Positions 5,443 to 5,537 of a stretch of DNA of 5,537 bases are shown here, in pieces; the first letter of the stretch is position 1; the number at the start of each line of letters is the position of its first letter. A program made the translations under genes and the position numbers. The DNA comes from an uncultured Erysipelotrichaceae bacterium. Its GTDB lineage: Bacteria > Bacillota_I > Bacilli_A > RF39 > UBA660. The notes below the pieces were generated by a model that saw only the letters and a program-made list of their open reading frames with translations, was not told the origin of the DNA and searched no databases. Location of the stretch: NCBI GenBank assembly GCA_902767005.1, contig CACXFY010000134.1, positions 1-5,537 of the forward strand, written 5' to 3'.

Positions 5443-5537
5443 CTATATTTTTTCTTTGATTATGTAGTGGACTTGGTCCTATATTATCTCTATATCCTAA
5501 TGGCATCATAGCAACTGGTTTAATATTTTCTTCTAAA
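5420..5537 (-). CDS. C-terminus of a nitroreductase-family protein (partial)
   Basis: The last 38 codons and TAA stop are present; the gene enters from the right edge. The translation includes KPVAMMPLGYRDN (residues 6-18 of the fragment) and ends SPLHNQRKNIEETVTYI. A hydrophobic strand leading to a PLGY motif, a Pro-rich link and a closing R-K-x-[IL]-E-E-x-V-x-Y helix is the typical end of NfsB/NfrA-like FMN-dependent nitroreductases (usually about 170-220 residues). Such enzymes are cytoplasmic dimers that reduce nitro compounds, quinones or flavins with NAD(P)H; the substrate cannot be judged here. It ends in its own terminator 52 bases before the surface-protein start, so a functional link is unlikely. 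Confidence 0.72.
   Translation of the reverse strand, partial: LEENIKPVAMMPLGYRDNIGPSPLHNQRKNIEETVTYI

Noticed and set aside
1..5537. CRISPR array, tRNA, rRNA, insertion sequence or riboswitch
   Set aside because: There are no regularly spaced direct repeats, no transposase-like frames and no conserved RNA elements; almost the whole window is one coding sequence.

Overview
The window is very AT-rich, uses ordinary TGG tryptophan codons, has strong AAGGAGG-type ribosome binding sites and carries a Gram-positive sorting signal. This points to a low-GC Firmicute of the gut-commensal type (Bacilli/Erysipelotrichales-like or Clostridia). The lineage is an inference; nothing here fixes a genus.

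All supported genes lie on the minus strand, so they are read from the right end to the left. At the right edge (5420-5537) is the last 38 codons of a gene whose tail looks like the C-terminus of a nitroreductase-family flavoprotein. Its stop codon sits inside an intrinsic terminator (5404-5442). A short AT-rich gap with a possible -10 box and an AAGGA ribosome binding site leads into one giant gene (119-5368, 1749 aa) that fills about 95% of the window. Its stop codon lies at the apex of a second terminator hairpin (96-136). A fairly good promoter and a very strong Shine-Dalgarno then precede the first 17 codons of another gene (1-51), which starts with a hydrophobic membrane segment.

The giant gene encodes a wall-anchored surface protein, probably an adhesin. 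From the N-terminus it has a basic leader with one hydrophobic segment, about 1050 residues of beta-rich extracellular modules, five consecutive Cna_B-type repeats, a final beta domain resembling a prealbumin-like/SpaA fold, and a C-terminal NPKTS motif, membrane segment and KKKK tail. The extracellular modules include three DUF11-like segments, one unrecognised insert and one Ca-loop-like motif. Each Cna_B repeat keeps the Lys, Glu and Asn expected for a self-forming intramolecular isopeptide bond. The inferred architecture is a displaying head on a covalently stiffened stalk, fixed to peptidoglycan by a sortase that accepts an NPxT-type motif.

Nothing proves a wholly new system. The points most worth following are the non-LPxTG sorting motif next to an uncharacterised membrane-anchored gene, the unassigned N-terminal head, the missing first-strand lysine in the last beta domain, the cysteine pair in repeat 2, a small island of GC-rich codons at a domain junction, and stop codons built into terminator hairpins for both genes that end in the window.
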